Of a stretch of DNA of 15,845 nucleotides, positions 5,889 to 13,372 are shown piece after piece. A program made the position numbers and the translations under genes. The notes below the pieces were generated by a model. That model had not been told where the DNA came from, did not search any database, and was given only the letters and a program-made list of their open reading frames with translations. The DNA lies in the NCBI GenBank assembly GCA_018713405.1, contig DVOR01000007.1, positions 1 to 15,845 on the forward strand, in the 5' to 3' direction. Origin of the DNA: Candidatus Spyradenecus faecavium (lineage in GTDB: Bacteria; Verrucomicrobiota; Kiritimatiellia; RFP12; DVOR01). How positions within the stretch are numbered: position 1 is the stretch's first letter; every line of letters starts with the position of its first letter.

Positions 5889-6449
5889 CGCTACACTGAG
5901 GATGACTTCCTGGAGACGGCCGGGCCGAAGGAGCTGGCCGAGATTGCCCGCGCACGGGAGCTGACGCGCGCCTACGCAGCCTCGGACTACCGCGACGCCG
6001 CGGGCCGCCGCGCCATCCTGGAGGAGCTCTTTGGCGCCATCGGCGAGAACGTCGCCGTCGACACGCCCTTCCATTGCGACCACGGGAAGAACATCTTCCT
6101 GGGCAGCGACATCGTCATCGGCATGGACTGCATCTTCATCGACAACGCCCCCATCCGCGTGGGCGACCGCGCAATGATTGCCTCTGGCGTGCAGCTCTGC
6201 ACCGCCAGCCACCCCATCCTCCCCGCCGAACGCCTCCTCGACGCGCGTCCCACCTTCTTCCGCACCTACGCCCAGCCCATCGTCGTCGGCCCCGGCGCGT
6301 GGATCGGCGCGCGCGCCGTCGTCCTCCCCGGCGTCACCATCGGCGAGAACGCGGTCGTCGGCGCCGGCAGCATCGTCAACAAGGACGTCCCGCCCAACAC
6401 GGTCGTCGCCGGCAACCCCGCCCGCGTCATCCGGACCTTCGCGCCATGA
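5886..6449 (+). CDS. Maltose/galactoside-type O-acetyltransferase (LbH family)
   Basis: A 187-residue left-handed beta-helix acetyltransferase, the normal length for the Maa/LacA group. The N-terminal helical part (1 to about 55) is followed by PFHCDHGKNIFLG (61-73) and hexapeptide repeats such as IVIGMD, IRVGDR, IVVGPG, WIGARAVVLPGVTIGENAVVGAGSIV. The catalytic His is H109 in TASHP, and GNPARVIR at the C-terminus fits the CoA-binding end. It would transfer acetyl from acetyl-CoA to a sugar hydroxyl; the actual acceptor cannot be read from sequence. Start ATG 5886 has AGGAG at good spacing, and the stop overlaps the next ATG (ATGA at 6446-6449). It may have followed purH directly before the R-M genes arrived. 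Confidence 0.88.
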   Translation: MRYTEDDFLETAGPKELAEIARARELTRAYAASDYRDAAGRRAILEELFGAIGENVAVDTPFHCDHGKNIFLGSDIVIGMDCIFIDNAPIRVGDRAMIASGVQLCTASHPILPAERLLDARPTFFRTYAQPIVVGPGAWIGARAVVLPGVTIGENAVVGAGSIVNKDVPPNTVVAGNPARVIRTFAP

Positions 6450-7273
6450 TCGACCTGCACACGCACTCCACCGCCAGCGACGGCAGTCTGTCGCCGCGCG
6501 AACTCGCCCGCGCCGGCAAGGCCGCCGGCCTCGACGTCATGGCCCTCACCGACCACGACTGCGCCAAGGGCGTGGACGACTTCCTGGACGAGTGCGCCGC
6601 CGTCGGCCTTGTCGGCGTTCCCGGCATCGAGCTCTCCGCCGAGGTCCCCCAAGGCCAGCTCCACCTCGTGGGCCTGGCCTTCGACCCGCACGACCCCGCC
6701 CTCACCGCCAAGTTCGCCGCGCTCCTCGATGGCCGCGCCGCCCGCAACCGGGCCATCCTCCGGGCCTTCCAGGACAACGGCCTCCCCCTCTCCTGGGACG
6801 AGGTCCGCGCCTTCGCCGGCGACGAGCTCGTCAGCCGCGTCCACTTCGCGCAGGCCCTCGTCGCCAAGGGCCTCGCCGACGACGTGAAGGACGCCTTCGC
6901 CCGTTTCCTCGGCAAAGGCGCCCTGTGCTACCGTGACCGCTTCCGTTATTCCCCCGCCGACTGCATCGCGATGGTCCATGCCGCCGGCGGCGTCGCCGTC
7001 ATGGCGCACCCGCTGAGCCTGGAGCCCGACCTCGCGGCCCTCGAGCCCAAGATCGCCGACCTCCGCGACCTTGGCCTCGACGCGATGGAGTGCTTCTACT
7101 CCACCTACGACGTCGAGACCACCGTCGCGCTCCTGCGCATCGCCAAGCGCCTCGGCCTCGTCCCCTCCGTGGCCAGCGACTTCCACGGCGCGCCCAAGCC
7201 CAACATCTTCCTGGGCCGCCTCCCCGTCGCCCCCGACACCGAGGCCCGCCTCCGCGCCCTCCTCCGGCTGTGA
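6446..7273 (+). CDS. PHP-domain phosphoesterase (TrpH/RNase AM-like)
   Basis: A 275-residue metal-dependent phosphoesterase of the polymerase-and-histidinol-phosphatase family. Metal ligands are visible: HTH (5-7), D12, LTDHD (34-38), GIEL with E62, H73 in LHLVGLAFD, MAHPLSL, and ASDFHG near the C-terminus. Length and order match the YciV/TrpH subgroup, which in characterised members hydrolyses nucleoside 3',5'-bisphosphates (pAp) and trims 5' ends of short RNAs. That activity is plausible but inferred. The start ATG overlaps the acetyltransferase stop, so the two are coupled. It is the last gene of the plus-strand half and ends 9 bases from the convergent cysK stop, with no obvious terminator between them. 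Confidence 0.85.
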   Translation: MIDLHTHSTASDGSLSPRELARAGKAAGLDVMALTDHDCAKGVDDFLDECAAVGLVGVPGIELSAEVPQGQLHLVGLAFDPHDPALTAKFAALLDGRAARNRAILRAFQDNGLPLSWDEVRAFAGDELVSRVHFAQALVAKGLADDVKDAFARFLGKGALCYRDRFRYSPADCIAMVHAAGGVAVMAHPLSLEPDLAALEPKIADLRDLGLDAMECFYSTYDVETTVALLRIAKRLGLVPSVASDFHGAPKPNIFLGRLPVAPDTEARLRALLRL

Positions 7274-7282
7274 GGCGCCGGC

Positions 7283-8203
7283 TCAGGCGTCCCAGAGCCA
7301 GGTGGAGAGGTAGCGGTCGCCGGAGTCCGGCAGCAGCACGACGATCCGCTTGCCGGCGTAGGCCGGGTCGCGCGAGAGCGTCCGCGCCGCGTGGAGCGCC
7401 GCGCCGCCGGAGATGCCCACCAGCAGGCCTTCGGTGCGCGCGCAGGCGCGGGCCGCCGCACCCGCCTCCTCCGCCGTGACCGGCACCACGCGGCTGATGA
7501 GGCCCGTGTCCAACGTCTTGGGCACGAACCCCGCGCCGATGCCTTGGAGCTTGTGCGGGCCCGCGGGTTTGCCGCTGAGCACCGCCGAGGCCTCCGGCTC
7601 CACGGCCACCAACTCCACGTCCGCCCGCGCGCGGCGCAACGCGCGCCCCACGCCCGTGAGCGTGCCGCCCGTGCCGACGCCCGCCACGAAGACGTCCGGC
7701 GCGCCGCCCAGGTCCTCGAGGATCTCGGGGCCCGTCGCGGCCTCGTGCGCCGCGGGGTTGGCGGGGTTCTCGAACTGCTGCGGGATGAGGCTACCCGGGT
7801 TCGCGTCGCGCAGGCGCTCGGCCTCCGCGATGGCGCCGGCCATTCCCTTGGCGCCGGGCGTGAGCACCAGCTCCGCGCCGTAGGCCGCCAGCAGCTTGCG
7901 CCGCTCCACGCTCATGGTCTCGGGCATGGTCAGGATCAGACGGTAGCCCTTGACGGCCGCGGCCATGGCCAGGCCGATGCCGGTGTTCCCGCTGGTCGGC
8001 TCGATGATCAGCCCGCCCGGCGCCAAGGCGCCCGCGCGCTCGGCGGCCTCGATCATGGCCACGCCCACGCGGTCCTTCACGCTGCCGCCGGGGTTGCGGC
8101 CCTCCACCTTCGCGAACAGCTCCGCGGCCCCGTCGTTGAAGCGGCCCAAGCGCACGAGCGGCGTCCGCCCGATCGCGTCCAACACTGAATCGTAAACAGC
8201 CAT
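7283..8203 (-). CDS. cysK: Cysteine synthase (O-acetylserine sulfhydrylase)
   Basis: A 306-residue PLP enzyme of fold type II, the usual CysK length. It joins O-acetylserine and sulfide to form cysteine in the cytoplasm. Visible motifs: IGRTPLVRL near the N-terminus, NPGGSVKDR with the PLP-binding Lys, EPTSGNTGIGLA (acetylserine-binding loop), TMPETMSVERR, GVGTGGTLTGVGR (phosphate-binding loop) and HKLQGIGAGFVP. The start ATG 8203 has AAAGGAGG (8209-8216) and begins MAVYDSVLDAIGRTP; a frame extending to 8254 runs across the promoter and is rejected. It has its own promoter, although zupT lies upstream on the same strand. CysM cannot be fully excluded, but the length and the IGAGFVP segment favour CysK. 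Confidence 0.92.
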   Translation of the reverse strand: MAVYDSVLDAIGRTPLVRLGRFNDGAAELFAKVEGRNPGGSVKDRVGVAMIEAAERAGALAPGGLIIEPTSGNTGIGLAMAAAVKGYRLILTMPETMSVERRKLLAAYGAELVLTPGAKGMAGAIAEAERLRDANPGSLIPQQFENPANPAAHEAATGPEILEDLGGAPDVFVAGVGTGGTLTGVGRALRRARADVELVAVEPEASAVLSGKPAGPHKLQGIGAGFVPKTLDTGLISRVVPVTAEEAGAAARACARTEGLLVGISGGAALHAARTLSRDPAYAGKRIVVLLPDSGDRYLSTWLWDA

Positions 8204-8222
8204 GTCAGCCTCCTTTCCCCCT

Positions 8223-8240
8223 ATTGTAGCACACGCCCCC
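8223..8240 (-). promoter_or_regulatory. Promoter of cysK
   Basis: On the minus strand: GGGGGCG (8240-8234), then TGTGC, then the -10 box TACAAT (8228-8223), then AGGGGG and the ribosome site. The TGTGC before the hexamer makes an extended -10. No -35 hexamer is recognisable. Predicted start about 8216 leaves a leader of only about 13 bases. Confidence 0.6.
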
Positions 8241-8269
8241 GCCGCGTGGCTCACCCCTGCCCCAGAGGG

Positions 8270-9151
8270 TCAGAGGAGGAGGAGGGAGAGGGCCATGAGG
8301 GCCATGCCGGCGACGAGACCGTAGAGGGAGTCGTGGCCTTTGCCGTAGGCGCGGGAGGCGGGAAGGAGCTCGTCGAGGCTGATGAAGACCATGATGCCGG
8401 CGACGGCGCCGGAGACGAGGCCCATGAGCATCGGCGGGGGCTCGAAGAAGAGGGCGCCGTGGCAGAGGGCGAGGACGGCCCAGAGGAAGAGCGCGCCGGC
8501 GGGCTCGGCGAAGCCGGCGAGGCAGCTCCAGACGAAGGCGCGGCGGCGGTTGCCGGTGGCGTAGTAGATGGGGACGGAGACGGAGATGCCCTCGGGGATG
8601 TTGTGGAGGGCGATGGCGAAGGCGATGACGGCGCCGAGGTGGGGGTCGACGAGGGCGGCGAGGAAGGTGGAGAGACCCTCGGGGAAGTTGTGGACGGTGA
8701 TGGCCAGGGCGGTGAAGGCGCCCATGCGCAGGAGGGTGCGGCGGGTCTGGCGGGTGGCCTTGCGGATGGCGCGGCGTTCGGCGGGGGTGGCGGCCTGGGC
8801 GGGGTCGCGGAGGGCGAGGTAGTCGCCCTTGGGGTGGGTCTCGTGGGGGTTCTCGGCGTCGGGGACGAGGCGGTCGATGAGGAAGATGAGGGCGATGCCG
8901 AGGAAGAAGCCGAGGGTGCCGAGCGCGGTGGCGGGGGTCTCGGCCAGGCCGGCCTCCATGATCTGGGCGAAGGCCTCGGGGAGGATCTCCATGAAGGAGA
9001 CGTAGAGCATGACGCCGGCGGAGAGGCCGGTGCAGACGGAGAGGAAGCGGGTGTTGGCGCGGGGGGCGAAGAAGGCGATGGCGGCGCCGAGTCCGGTGGA
9101 GAGGCCGGCGATGAGGGTGAGGAGGAGGGCGATGAGGAAACGTTCGGTCAT
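8270..9151 (-). CDS. zupT: ZIP-family metal transporter, ZupT-like
   Basis: A 293-residue inner-membrane protein with about eight hydrophobic segments, importing zinc and possibly other divalent metals. The two signature ZIP motifs are present: HNFPEG at 154-159 and HNIPEG at 183-188, in the helices that form the metal site. The first helix is FLIALLLTLIAGLSTGLGAAIAFF, and a SFMEILPEAF segment follows TGLSAGVMLYV. A charged cytoplasmic loop (about 97-140, HETHPKGDY...RRAIRKATRQTRR) precedes the metal helices. Somewhat longer than E. coli ZupT (about 257) because of this loop. It starts at ATG 9151, 20 bases after the decarboxylase stop, so both probably share a transcript. A longer frame to 9781 lies inside the decarboxylase gene and is not used. 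Confidence 0.9.
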   Translation of the reverse strand: MTERFLIALLLTLIAGLSTGLGAAIAFFAPRANTRFLSVCTGLSAGVMLYVSFMEILPEAFAQIMEAGLAETPATALGTLGFFLGIALIFLIDRLVPDAENPHETHPKGDYLALRDPAQAATPAERRAIRKATRQTRRTLLRMGAFTALAITVHNFPEGLSTFLAALVDPHLGAVIAFAIALHNIPEGISVSVPIYYATGNRRRAFVWSCLAGFAEPAGALFLWAVLALCHGALFFEPPPMLMGLVSGAVAGIMVFISLDELLPASRAYGKGHDSLYGLVAGMALMALSLLLL

Positions 9152-9171
9152 GGCGGGCGCCTGGTGAGGGG

Positions 9172-11346
9172 TCAGGGGGCGGGGTCGAGGCGGTGGACGC
9201 GGTCTTCCTCGTCGCGGTTGAGGACCTCGACGAAGGGGCGTTTGCCGCGGACGAAGAGGCCGTGGACGGCGTCGGCGCCGCAGCGGGCGATGACGTCGAG
9301 GATGAGCTGGATCATGGGCCGGGTGATGCGCAGGCCGGGGATGAAGACGGGGATGCCCGGGGGATAGGGCACGAGCAGCTGGCTGGCGATGCGGCCCTCG
9401 CTTTGGGCGAGGGGGACGAGCTCGCCGTCGCAGAGGGCGGCGTCGCGGGGGAGGACGACGGGCTGGCCGGCGACGGCGCGCTCGAGGACGTCGGCGTCGG
9501 CGGGGGGGCGCTCGGGCAGGCCGATGGCGTCGCGCATCTGGCGGATGCAGCGGAAGAGGTACTCGAAGTGCTCGCGGACGGTGCCGACGGTGACGAGGAA
9601 GAGGACGGTGACGGGGGTGGCCTTCTCCCACTGGATGTGGGAGCGGTGCAGGAGACGGCGGAAGGCGTCGCACGAGGCCGCGTCGCGGAAGGCGAGGATC
9701 ATCTTCAGCGGGTCGTGGAAGTAGCCCTGCTCCTTCCACTTGGGATCTTCGCCGACGATGGCGCGCAGGCCCACGATGCACTCGTGGATGGGCCGCCCGA
9801 CGAGGTCGGCGACGCGCCGCTGGAAGTCGGCCACCCAGTGCAGGCGCTCCTCGAGCAGGCGCAGGCCCTCCAGGCGCATCTGCACGCCGGCGATGTCGAG
9901 CGTCGCCAGCGTGGGGTAGTGCGGCGAGGTGGAGTGCCAGTAGCGCAGCATCTCGTGGAGGTCGTGGGAGAACTTCTCATAGGAGCCGTGGCCGTGGAGG
10001 TGGAAGCGGCGGCGGAGCCACCGGTAGGGCCGCGAGGCGTCGGTCTCGAGCAGCGCCTTGAAGCGGTTGGAGACGTGGATCATCGAGGCCTGGGAGAAGG
10101 CCGCGAGCGCCTTGTGGGTGGACTGGACGGAGAGGTGCGCGCCGCCGACCTCGCTGACGGCGTTGTAGCGGCGGGCGACGCCGTCCTCGAGGGTGCGCGT
10201 GTAGTAGGGGTGGAAGGCCAGGTAGGGCGCCCAGGCCTCGTCGGCGTAGAAGAGGAGGCCGGCTCGCTCGCACAGGCGGCCGATCTCCCAGACGGGATAG
10301 AGGATGCCCTCGTAGGTGCAGGTGGTGATGACGAGCATCTTCGGGCGCGCGGCCTCGGGGAGCGCGGCGGCGCGGTCGAGCTCGGCGCGAAGGTCCTCCA
10401 GCGCCACGGGCCCCCAGACGCCGAGGCGCGCGTTGAAGCGGGCGGGGAGGTAGCGCGGCACGGCGCCGGCCATCACCACGGCGTGGTGGACGGACTTGTG
10501 GCAGTTGCGGTCCAGCAGCACGACCTCGCCGGGGCGGAGCAGGGTCATCAGCATGGCCTTGTTGGAGGTGCTGGTGCCGTTGGTGACGAAGCAGCTCTGC
10601 GCGGTGCCGAAGATCTCCGAGGCCAGCCGCTGCGCCTGCGAGAGGGGCGAGCGGCCCTCGGGGTCGGAGAGGTCGCCGAGGGACTCCACCGACACGGAGA
10701 GGTCCGTGCGGAAGATCATGGAGGAGAAGGCGTCGTGGAAGCCGTGGAGGAAGGGGGAGCGCTCGAAGGCGTTGCCGTTGTTGTGGCCCGGCGTGTGCCA
10801 GGCGGTGCCGGCGCGGCGGCGGACGTACTGCCGCAGGGCGTCCCAGAAGCGGGGCAGCCAGAAGGAGGCGAAGAGGTGGCCCAGGCGCTCGCGGTGGCGC
10901 ACGGGGTTGGCCAGCACGGAAAAGGGCTTCTGCGACCAGCGGCGGCTGGGCAGGTGCAGCTTGGCGTGGCCCGGCCGCGTGACGAGGACCTTGGGGATGG
11001 CCGGGAAGAAGGTCAGGAACCACGTGGGGATGGGCAGGCCCGCGATGGCGTGCTCGAAGAGGGGGCGCCCGCCCAGCTCGTCGTCGAGCAGGAAGAGGCA
11101 ACACCCGCAGCCGGCCTCGGAGAGGATGTGGCGGTCGTCCTGCGCGCCGAAAAGGGCGTCTTCCAGCTCCTGCGGCGTCCGCACGGCGATGAGGCGCAGG
11201 CCGGGATAGTCGAGGGGGTCCTCGAAGGTGAAATGCTCGCGGCAGAAGGCCTGGAAGAGGTCGGAGAGGCCATACTCCAGCTCTTGCAGGAAGTCCGGCG
11301 TGGCCTCGGCCGCGTCGGTGAGGTAGAAAACGGTCTGCGCCTCCAT
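9172..11346 (-). CDS. Orn/Lys/Arg decarboxylase family protein (PLP, fold type I)
   Basis: A 724-residue protein close in length to the large bacterial Orn/Lys/Arg decarboxylases. Residues 1 to about 175 resemble the N-terminal wing and linker. The PLP core has HTPGHNNGNAF (184-194), FVTNGTSTSNKAML (253-266), TTCTYEGILYP (341-351), YADEAWAPYLAFHP (367-380) and SVQSTHK with Lys412 as the expected Schiff-base lysine. The C-terminal domain holds VPYPPGIPVFIPGLRI. It would decarboxylate a basic amino acid to a polyamine or diamine, for biosynthesis or acid resistance. The substrate is not readable; the arginine or lysine type seems most likely by length. A CGCC cluster sits at 80-83. ATG 11346 was chosen over a TTG at 11373, which lies in the upstream terminator. 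It lies between the ferredoxin terminator and zupT. Confidence 0.88.
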   Translation of the reverse strand: MEAQTVFYLTDAAEATPDFLQELEYGLSDLFQAFCREHFTFEDPLDYPGLRLIAVRTPQELEDALFGAQDDRHILSEAGCGCCLFLLDDELGGRPLFEHAIAGLPIPTWFLTFFPAIPKVLVTRPGHAKLHLPSRRWSQKPFSVLANPVRHRERLGHLFASFWLPRFWDALRQYVRRRAGTAWHTPGHNNGNAFERSPFLHGFHDAFSSMIFRTDLSVSVESLGDLSDPEGRSPLSQAQRLASEIFGTAQSCFVTNGTSTSNKAMLMTLLRPGEVVLLDRNCHKSVHHAVVMAGAVPRYLPARFNARLGVWGPVALEDLRAELDRAAALPEAARPKMLVITTCTYEGILYPVWEIGRLCERAGLLFYADEAWAPYLAFHPYYTRTLEDGVARRYNAVSEVGGAHLSVQSTHKALAAFSQASMIHVSNRFKALLETDASRPYRWLRRRFHLHGHGSYEKFSHDLHEMLRYWHSTSPHYPTLATLDIAGVQMRLEGLRLLEERLHWVADFQRRVADLVGRPIHECIVGLRAIVGEDPKWKEQGYFHDPLKMILAFRDAASCDAFRRLLHRSHIQWEKATPVTVLFLVTVGTVREHFEYLFRCIRQMRDAIGLPERPPADADVLERAVAGQPVVLPRDAALCDGELVPLAQSEGRIASQLLVPYPPGIPVFIPGLRITRPMIQLILDVIARCGADAVHGLFVRGKRPFVEVLNRDEEDRVHRLDPAP

Positions 11347-11371
11347 GCGGGACCCCCGGTCAAGCGAACGC

Positions 11372-11415
11372 AAAAAAAGGGCCCACGCCCCAGGGTGTGG
11401 GGACGCGGGCCTTTT
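11372..11415 (-). terminator. Intrinsic terminator of the ferredoxin gene
   Basis: Read on the minus strand, AAAAGGCCC-GCG-TCCCC, a short loop, then GGGGCG-T-GGGCCTTTTTTT: a long GC stem with a bulge and seven T's (11378-11372). It starts 19 bases after the ferredoxin stop. The plus strand also gives a stem with a short T run. It separates the ferredoxin from the decarboxylase. Confidence 0.85.
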
Positions 11416-11433
11416 CGACAGGCGTCATCGCGG

Positions 11434-11604
11434 TTACTCCGCGACGATGGCCTCCATGGGGCAGGCGCCGGCGCAGGTGCCGCAGCTGACGCACTTCTCG
11501 GCGTCGATGACGTAGGTGGGGTCGCCGGCGGAGATGGCGCCGACGGGGCACTCACCCGCGCAGGTGCCGCAAGCGACGCACTTATCGGTGATTTTGTAAG
11601 CCAT
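11434..11604 (-). CDS. 2[4Fe-4S] ferredoxin, clostridial type
   Basis: A 56-residue low-potential ferredoxin with two clusters: CVACGTCAGECPVGAI in the first half and CVSCGTCAGACPMEAI in the second, giving two CxxCxxCxxxCP motifs and the internal pseudo-twofold repeat of this family. No extra domain. It is a likely soluble electron acceptor for the 2-oxoacid oxidoreductase encoded at 608-3314 and for other anaerobic redox enzymes. ATG 11604 is preceded by GAGGA at nine bases; the longer frame to 11658 is upstream leader. It has its own promoter (about 50-base leader) and a strong terminator, so it is monocistronic, as expected for an abundant electron carrier. Confidence 0.93.
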   Translation of the reverse strand: MAYKITDKCVACGTCAGECPVGAISAGDPTYVIDAEKCVSCGTCAGACPMEAIVAE

Positions 11605-11659
11605 GATCGTATTCCTCGTTAGGTCTCCGCCAGGCACCATGCCCGCTTCGACTGCCATT

Positions 11660-11678
11660 ACTGTAGCACAACGCCCCC
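11660..11678 (-). promoter_or_regulatory. Promoter of the ferredoxin gene
   Basis: On the minus strand: GGGGGCG (11678-11672), then TTGTGC, then -10 TACAGT (11665-11660). Same architecture as the cysK promoter. Predicted start near 11653, leader about 50 bases. Confidence 0.55.
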
Positions 11679-11708
11679 GGCTTTGGCGAGACTAAAGACG
11701 GCCTCGGC

Positions 11709-12563
11709 TCATGCCCAGGCGGGGCGCTCGGGGAGGGCGGCGGAGAAGGCGTCCACCAGCTCGGCCTCGCGCTCGGGGGCGTAGCGGCCGGCGAGGAAGT
11801 CGGGGAAGACCTCGCGGGTGAGGCGCTCCCAGGATTCGCCCTCGCGGCCGGGGAGGATGGGGAAGAAGCGGCACCCGAAGGCGCGGGCGGCGTTGAGGTC
11901 GCCGAAGGCGTCGCCCACCATCAGCACGTCGGCGGGCGGGCGCCCCTCGGCGAGGGCCGCGAGCTGCGCGGGCTTGGCGCCGAGCTCCTGCCCGGCCACG
12001 AGGTCGACGTGCGCGAGCAGGCCGTGCGCGCCCCAGTCCTGCCGGAGCACACGCTCGGGCGACTGCGACACGATGCCCACGCGGCACCGGGCGTGCAGGG
12101 CGGCGAGGGCGGACGGGACGCCGGGGAAGACGTCGAAGACCGCGCCGGAGGCGAGGATGGCGTCGTTGACCGCGTGGCTCCAGGCCAGCAGCGTCTCCAG
12201 GAAGGGGGAGGGATGGTCGCGCAGCCACCCGGCCAGGGCGTCGGCGCTGAGGGGCAGTCCGCTCTCCACGAAGGCCCGCAGGTCGGCCGTCGGCACGGGC
12301 GGGAAGCCGGCGGCGCGGACGTCGGGGTGGGCGTTGAAGGCCTCGAGGGTGAGGAGGATGGCGTTGAAGCGCGAGATGCCGCGGGTGGCGGAGAAGAGGT
12401 TCACGAAGTCGGCGCACGCGCGGTAGGCCGCGGCCTGGGGCTGGAGCCCGAAGGCCTCGATGAACATCGGCTGGAGAAAGCGGTGCTGCTTGGGCGCCAT
12501 CGTGTCCAGCACGGTGCCGTCGCTGTCGAGGGCGACGCAGGCGCGGGGCGCGGCGGGGCTCAT
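11709..12563 (-). CDS. HAD-superfamily hydrolase (phosphatase)
   Basis: A 284-residue HAD protein. Motif I is ALDSDGTVLDTM with D13 as nucleophile and D15 as acid/base; motif II is VSQSPE (165-170); motif III Lys is K197 in GAKPAQ; motif IV is VGDAFGD (216-222). A large helical cap lies between about residues 20 and 145, the C1-cap layout of phosphoglycolate-phosphatase-like enzymes, but longer than usual. The substrate is unknown; a phosphorylated small metabolite is likely. The ATG overlaps the mazG stop (ATGA at 12560-12563), so it is translated with MazG. The pairing with a house-cleaning nucleotide pyrophosphatase could point to nucleotide or damaged-metabolite clean-up, but this is only contextual. 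Confidence 0.85.
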   Translation of the reverse strand: MSPAAPRACVALDSDGTVLDTMAPKQHRFLQPMFIEAFGLQPQAAAYRACADFVNLFSATRGISRFNAILLTLEAFNAHPDVRAAGFPPVPTADLRAFVESGLPLSADALAGWLRDHPSPFLETLLAWSHAVNDAILASGAVFDVFPGVPSALAALHARCRVGIVSQSPERVLRQDWGAHGLLAHVDLVAGQELGAKPAQLAALAEGRPPADVLMVGDAFGDLNAARAFGCRFFPILPGREGESWERLTREVFPDFLAGRYAPEREAELVDAFSAALPERPAWA

Positions 12564-13360
12564 GCGCGGCCCTCGCGCTTGACGGCGTCCCACTCCGCGT
12601 CGAGCGCGTCGAGCGAGAGCTTGCCCATCTCGCGGCCGGATTCCTTGACGCGTTGCTCGACGGCCTTGAAGCGGCGGGCGAACTTCTCGGTGGCCGCACG
12701 CAGGGCGCTCTCGGCGTCGACGTCGAGGTGGCGGGCGAGGTTGACGAGGGTGAAGAGGGCGTCGCCCAGCTCCTCGGCCACGCCCTCCTTGCGGCCCTCG
12801 CGCATGGCGGCGCGGAGCTCGGCGATCTCCTCGTCGAGCTTGGCGTCGGGGCCCTCGGCGCCCTTCCAGTCGAAGCCGACCTTGGCGGCCTTGTGCTGGG
12901 TGCGCTGGGCGCGGAGGAGGGCGGGGAGGGCGGCGGGCACGCCGTCGAGGGCGGAGGCCTTGGGGCTCTTGCGCTCGGTCTGCTTGATGCGCTCCCAGTT
13001 GCGGAGGGCGGCCTCGGTGTCGCCGGCGGTGGCCTGGCCGAAGACGTGCGGGTGGCGGCGGATGAGCTTGTCGGCGAGGGCGTTGACCACGTCGTCGAAG
13101 CCGAAGGCGCCCTGCTCCTCGCGGATGTCGCACTGGAAGAGCACCTGGAGGAGGACGTCGCCGAGCTCCTCGCGGTGGTGGGGCAGGTCGTCGCCGGCCA
13201 TGGCGTCGAGGAGCTCGTAGCACTCCTCCTGCAGGCAGGGCTCGATGGTCTTCAGGGTCTGGGCGCGGTCCCAGGGGCAGCCGTCGGGGGCGCGCAGGGC
13301 CTTGAGCACCCAGCGCAGGCGGGCCATGGGGGAGGGGAAATCGGCGGGGACGTCTCTCAT
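12560..13360 (-). CDS. mazG: Nucleoside triphosphate pyrophosphohydrolase MazG
   Basis: A 266-residue protein, the normal length for the two-domain MazG. It hydrolyses NTPs or dNTPs to the monophosphate and PPi, removing aberrant nucleotides. Domain 1 has LRAPDGCPWDRAQTLKTI (22-39), EECYELLDAM (45-54) and EELGDVLLQVLFQ (64-76), the EExxE...EExxD metal ligands. The second domain repeats the pattern with VGFDWKG, LDEEIAELRAAM and EELGDALFTLVNLAR. The linker RRHPHVFG and NWERIKQTERK are also typical. Start ATG 13360 has AAAGGA six bases upstream. It starts 12 bases after the preceding unknown gene and overlaps the following HAD gene, so it is the middle gene of a three-gene operon. Confidence 0.93.
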   Translation of the reverse strand: MRDVPADFPSPMARLRWVLKALRAPDGCPWDRAQTLKTIEPCLQEECYELLDAMAGDDLPHHREELGDVLLQVLFQCDIREEQGAFGFDDVVNALADKLIRRHPHVFGQATAGDTEAALRNWERIKQTERKSPKASALDGVPAALPALLRAQRTQHKAAKVGFDWKGAEGPDAKLDEEIAELRAAMREGRKEGVAEELGDALFTLVNLARHLDVDAESALRAATEKFARRFKAVEQRVKESGREMGKLSLDALDAEWDAVKREGRA

Positions 13361-13372
13361 TGCGGTCCTTTC

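Noticed and set aside
8204..8254. N-terminal extension of cysK (MSHAAGACATIGGKEAD)
   Set aside because: It covers the -10 box and the ribosome site; the family N-terminus aligns with the ATG at 8203.
9193..11622. Long plus-strand open frame (809 codons) opposite the decarboxylase and ferredoxin
   Set aside because: Same GC artefact; it crosses the ferredoxin terminator and shows no protein family features.
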